From Epiperipatus broadwayi (Eukaryota > Onychophora > Udeonychophora > Euonychophora > Peripatidae): 64,000 bases of DNA. The stretch is taken from assembly GCA_028023455.1 (NCBI GenBank), contig JAQFVV010012402.1, positions 14,628,483 to 14,692,482 on the forward strand. Reading direction: 5' to 3'. Both the position numbers and the translations under genes were made by a program. The notes beneath the pieces were generated by a model. That model made no database searches, was not told the origin of the DNA, and saw nothing but the letters and a program-made list of their open reading frames with translations. Shown piece after piece: positions 62,400 to 64,000 of the stretch (position 1 is the first letter of the stretch; each line of letters starts with the position of its first letter).

Positions 62400-63060
62400 A
62401 AAATAACTTAGGTAAATAAAATTAAGAATATTGAAGTATTAAAAAAAAGTCTTATAGTCTTTTATTTCCCCTTGTTTCTTGCAAATAATCACATGCCCAT
62501 ATATATTTAATAAACACAAAATCTTTAATACATATTGTAATAGTCTGGTCCATAGTATCACTTATTGATATCAGAAAGTTTAAAATTATTTTGTCACTCA
62601 TGGATAGGAAGTTAACATATATATATGATGACGCACAAATTTTACCTAAAGAATTTAAACTCTTTAAAAAAAAATCTATGAAAGTAAATGTGAGATGAAA
62701 AAAAAATCCCATTTTCAAAGTTTAATTTTGATTTAAAAGGATGTCAAGTAGATTTTATTTTTGATAATATCAACATCAAGACGTTTTAATTTAGATTAAT
62801 TAGCAAAAATCTATGATCAAGGAATTAATTAGTTATTCACCAAATTTTCTAGAGTAAATAATTAGTTATTCACCAAATTTGTTAGAGTAAATAATTTGAC
62901 AATGACTTTAGTTTTTTTTAATAACAGACCCATAATGCACTGCTTATTAATTTTTTTTTTTAAATTGAGAACATATGACTTTTTCTGATTAAAAAGTCAG
63001 TTGTCTTAGAGAGTGAAATAGTTTTTAAGTAAGTTGTTTTACAAGAGTACTGATCAAATG
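62400..63060. other. AT-rich stretch with a short tandem duplication
   Basis: A 38-bp unit (agttattcaccaaatttt to agagtaaataatt) is repeated in tandem near 62830-62900. No gene is visible. Confidence 0.55.
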
Positions 63061-63074
63061 AGGACTTGCATTAA

Positions 63075-63480
63075 TTCAAGCCTTCTTCAGCCATCTACTA
63101 TATCTCATACGACCAATACACATGACCACACATGTGAAAAAGATAAATAATCTCTAATATATGTATTTTACGCTGAACCAGCACTCATCAGTTGGTCCAG
63201 ATCAGATTTTCAATGGTGTGGATGGTTGAAAAGTTGGAGTGGTGTGAATTGAAGCTTATCCATTAAGTGTAAAGATATGCTATCTTAATATAAACTACAT
63301 ATATGTGTAGGAGATGATGATCTGGACCAAGTGATGAGTTGCTGGTTCTGCACAAAATATGTATATTGGAGATCATTTATCTTTTTCATATGTTTATGAT
63401 CATAGGTATTGGTTGTATGAGATAGAATAAATGGCTGAAGGATGCTTGAAAGTCTGTGTTCAAATCCCCTACAGTAAAAT
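63075..63480. repeat. R1 repeat, forward and inverted copies
   Basis: 63085-63215 is forward (cgctgaaccagcactcatcag, ttggtccagatca). 63215-63475 is inverted (gagatgatgatctggaccaa, gttgctggttctgcac). Together they form a fold-back of diverged R1 copies. Each arm ends at a catac or tatgag motif bordering the outer flank. Confidence 0.8.
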
Positions 63481-63769
63481 TTTTTGACATCTATGATTTT
63501 ACTTAAAAACATAAAAAAAAAAGACAAAGTAGTTAATTAGGATTTAATTAGCAACAAAATCATAAAAATATTTTTGAAAAATTGTAAGTTTTTTTTATAT
63601 ATTTTTTTTTTTTTTAATTAAAATTAATAATTATAAATTTATTTATTATTTATTAATATATTATTTTTTTTTGTGAGTGTTAAAGGATTTGGGTTAAATA
63701 TGGGTAAAAATTAATATTATTAATTAAATTTATATTAATTAAATTAAAATTAAAAATAAAGAAAAAATC

Positions 63770-64000
63770 TTCACATTTTAATGAACAGGCTTCAATCCAT
63801 TCCATCCTACAACTCTTCAGCCATCCATATCATTGAAAATCTGATGAAGAAACATCCAAATCCCTTGCTAATGCCAAGATTATTGTCATGCACATGTTTG
63901 ACTTTACATCAATCTGAGTCCTTGTGTATAGAACCATATCCCTTTAAATACACAGAAGAAGACTGGGCAGAATTCAGACTGAATTTTTAATATTTTAAAT
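63770..64000 (+). repeat. R1 repeat, forward copy running off the window
   Basis: This follows the order of 33965-34160: an aatgaacaggcttcaatcca-type start, then catccatat.attgaaaatctgatga, ccaagattattgtcat, catcaatctgag and gactgggcagaatt. It is diverged and truncated by the window end. Confidence 0.75.

Overview
This 64 kb window is AT-rich animal nuclear DNA. No bacterial or phage gene organisation is present: coding signal comes as short GT-AG exons kilobases apart, embedded in transposable elements. Three exons on the minus strand (57289-57423, 43692-43777, 26173-26260) join in phase without a break and encode consecutive parts of TTC8/BBS8, a TPR subunit of the BBSome. The two complete introns are about 13.5 and 17.4 kb. 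The downstream exons of TTC8 were not found in positions 1-26172, so that stretch is probably intronic too (inference). Long introns, TTAGGG-like telomeric variants, a piggyBac relic and lysine-primed Ty3/gypsy elements fit an invertebrate. A lophotrochozoan such as a cephalopod is my best guess, but this is not proven. 

Layout: 1-4052 holds diverged LTR-like repeats and a near-perfect palindrome with a 33-bp duplicated block (1099-1289). 4053-16434 is the main item: a young-looking LTR retrotransposon on the plus strand with exceptionally long LTRs (4313 and 4308 bp). Between them lies one intact 724-codon gag with a very long coiled-coil N-terminus. Only the last ~60 codons of integrase (the GPY/F module) follow it, with no protease, RT or RNase H. 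This is the architecture called TR-GAG/LARD in plants: a non-autonomous element that encodes only a Gag. 16435-26172 carries a solo-LTR-like block and other repeats. 26261-43691 is a TTC8 intron holding a dead piggyBac transposase followed by tandemly amplified exon-like units, a fold-back cluster of a dispersed repeat, a broken LINE and another solo-LTR-like block. 43778-57288 is the next intron. It holds a large inverted repeat, a TIR element with telomere-like motifs, and an old full-length Ty3/gypsy element on the minus strand whose two LTRs each contain a separate hairpin insertion. 57424-64000 holds repeats, a degraded gypsy gag and more copies of the fold-back repeat.

Only TTC8 has a clear cellular function. 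The TR-GAG gag is the only long intact ORF in the window. Everything else is decayed mobile DNA or sequence with no recognisable content.
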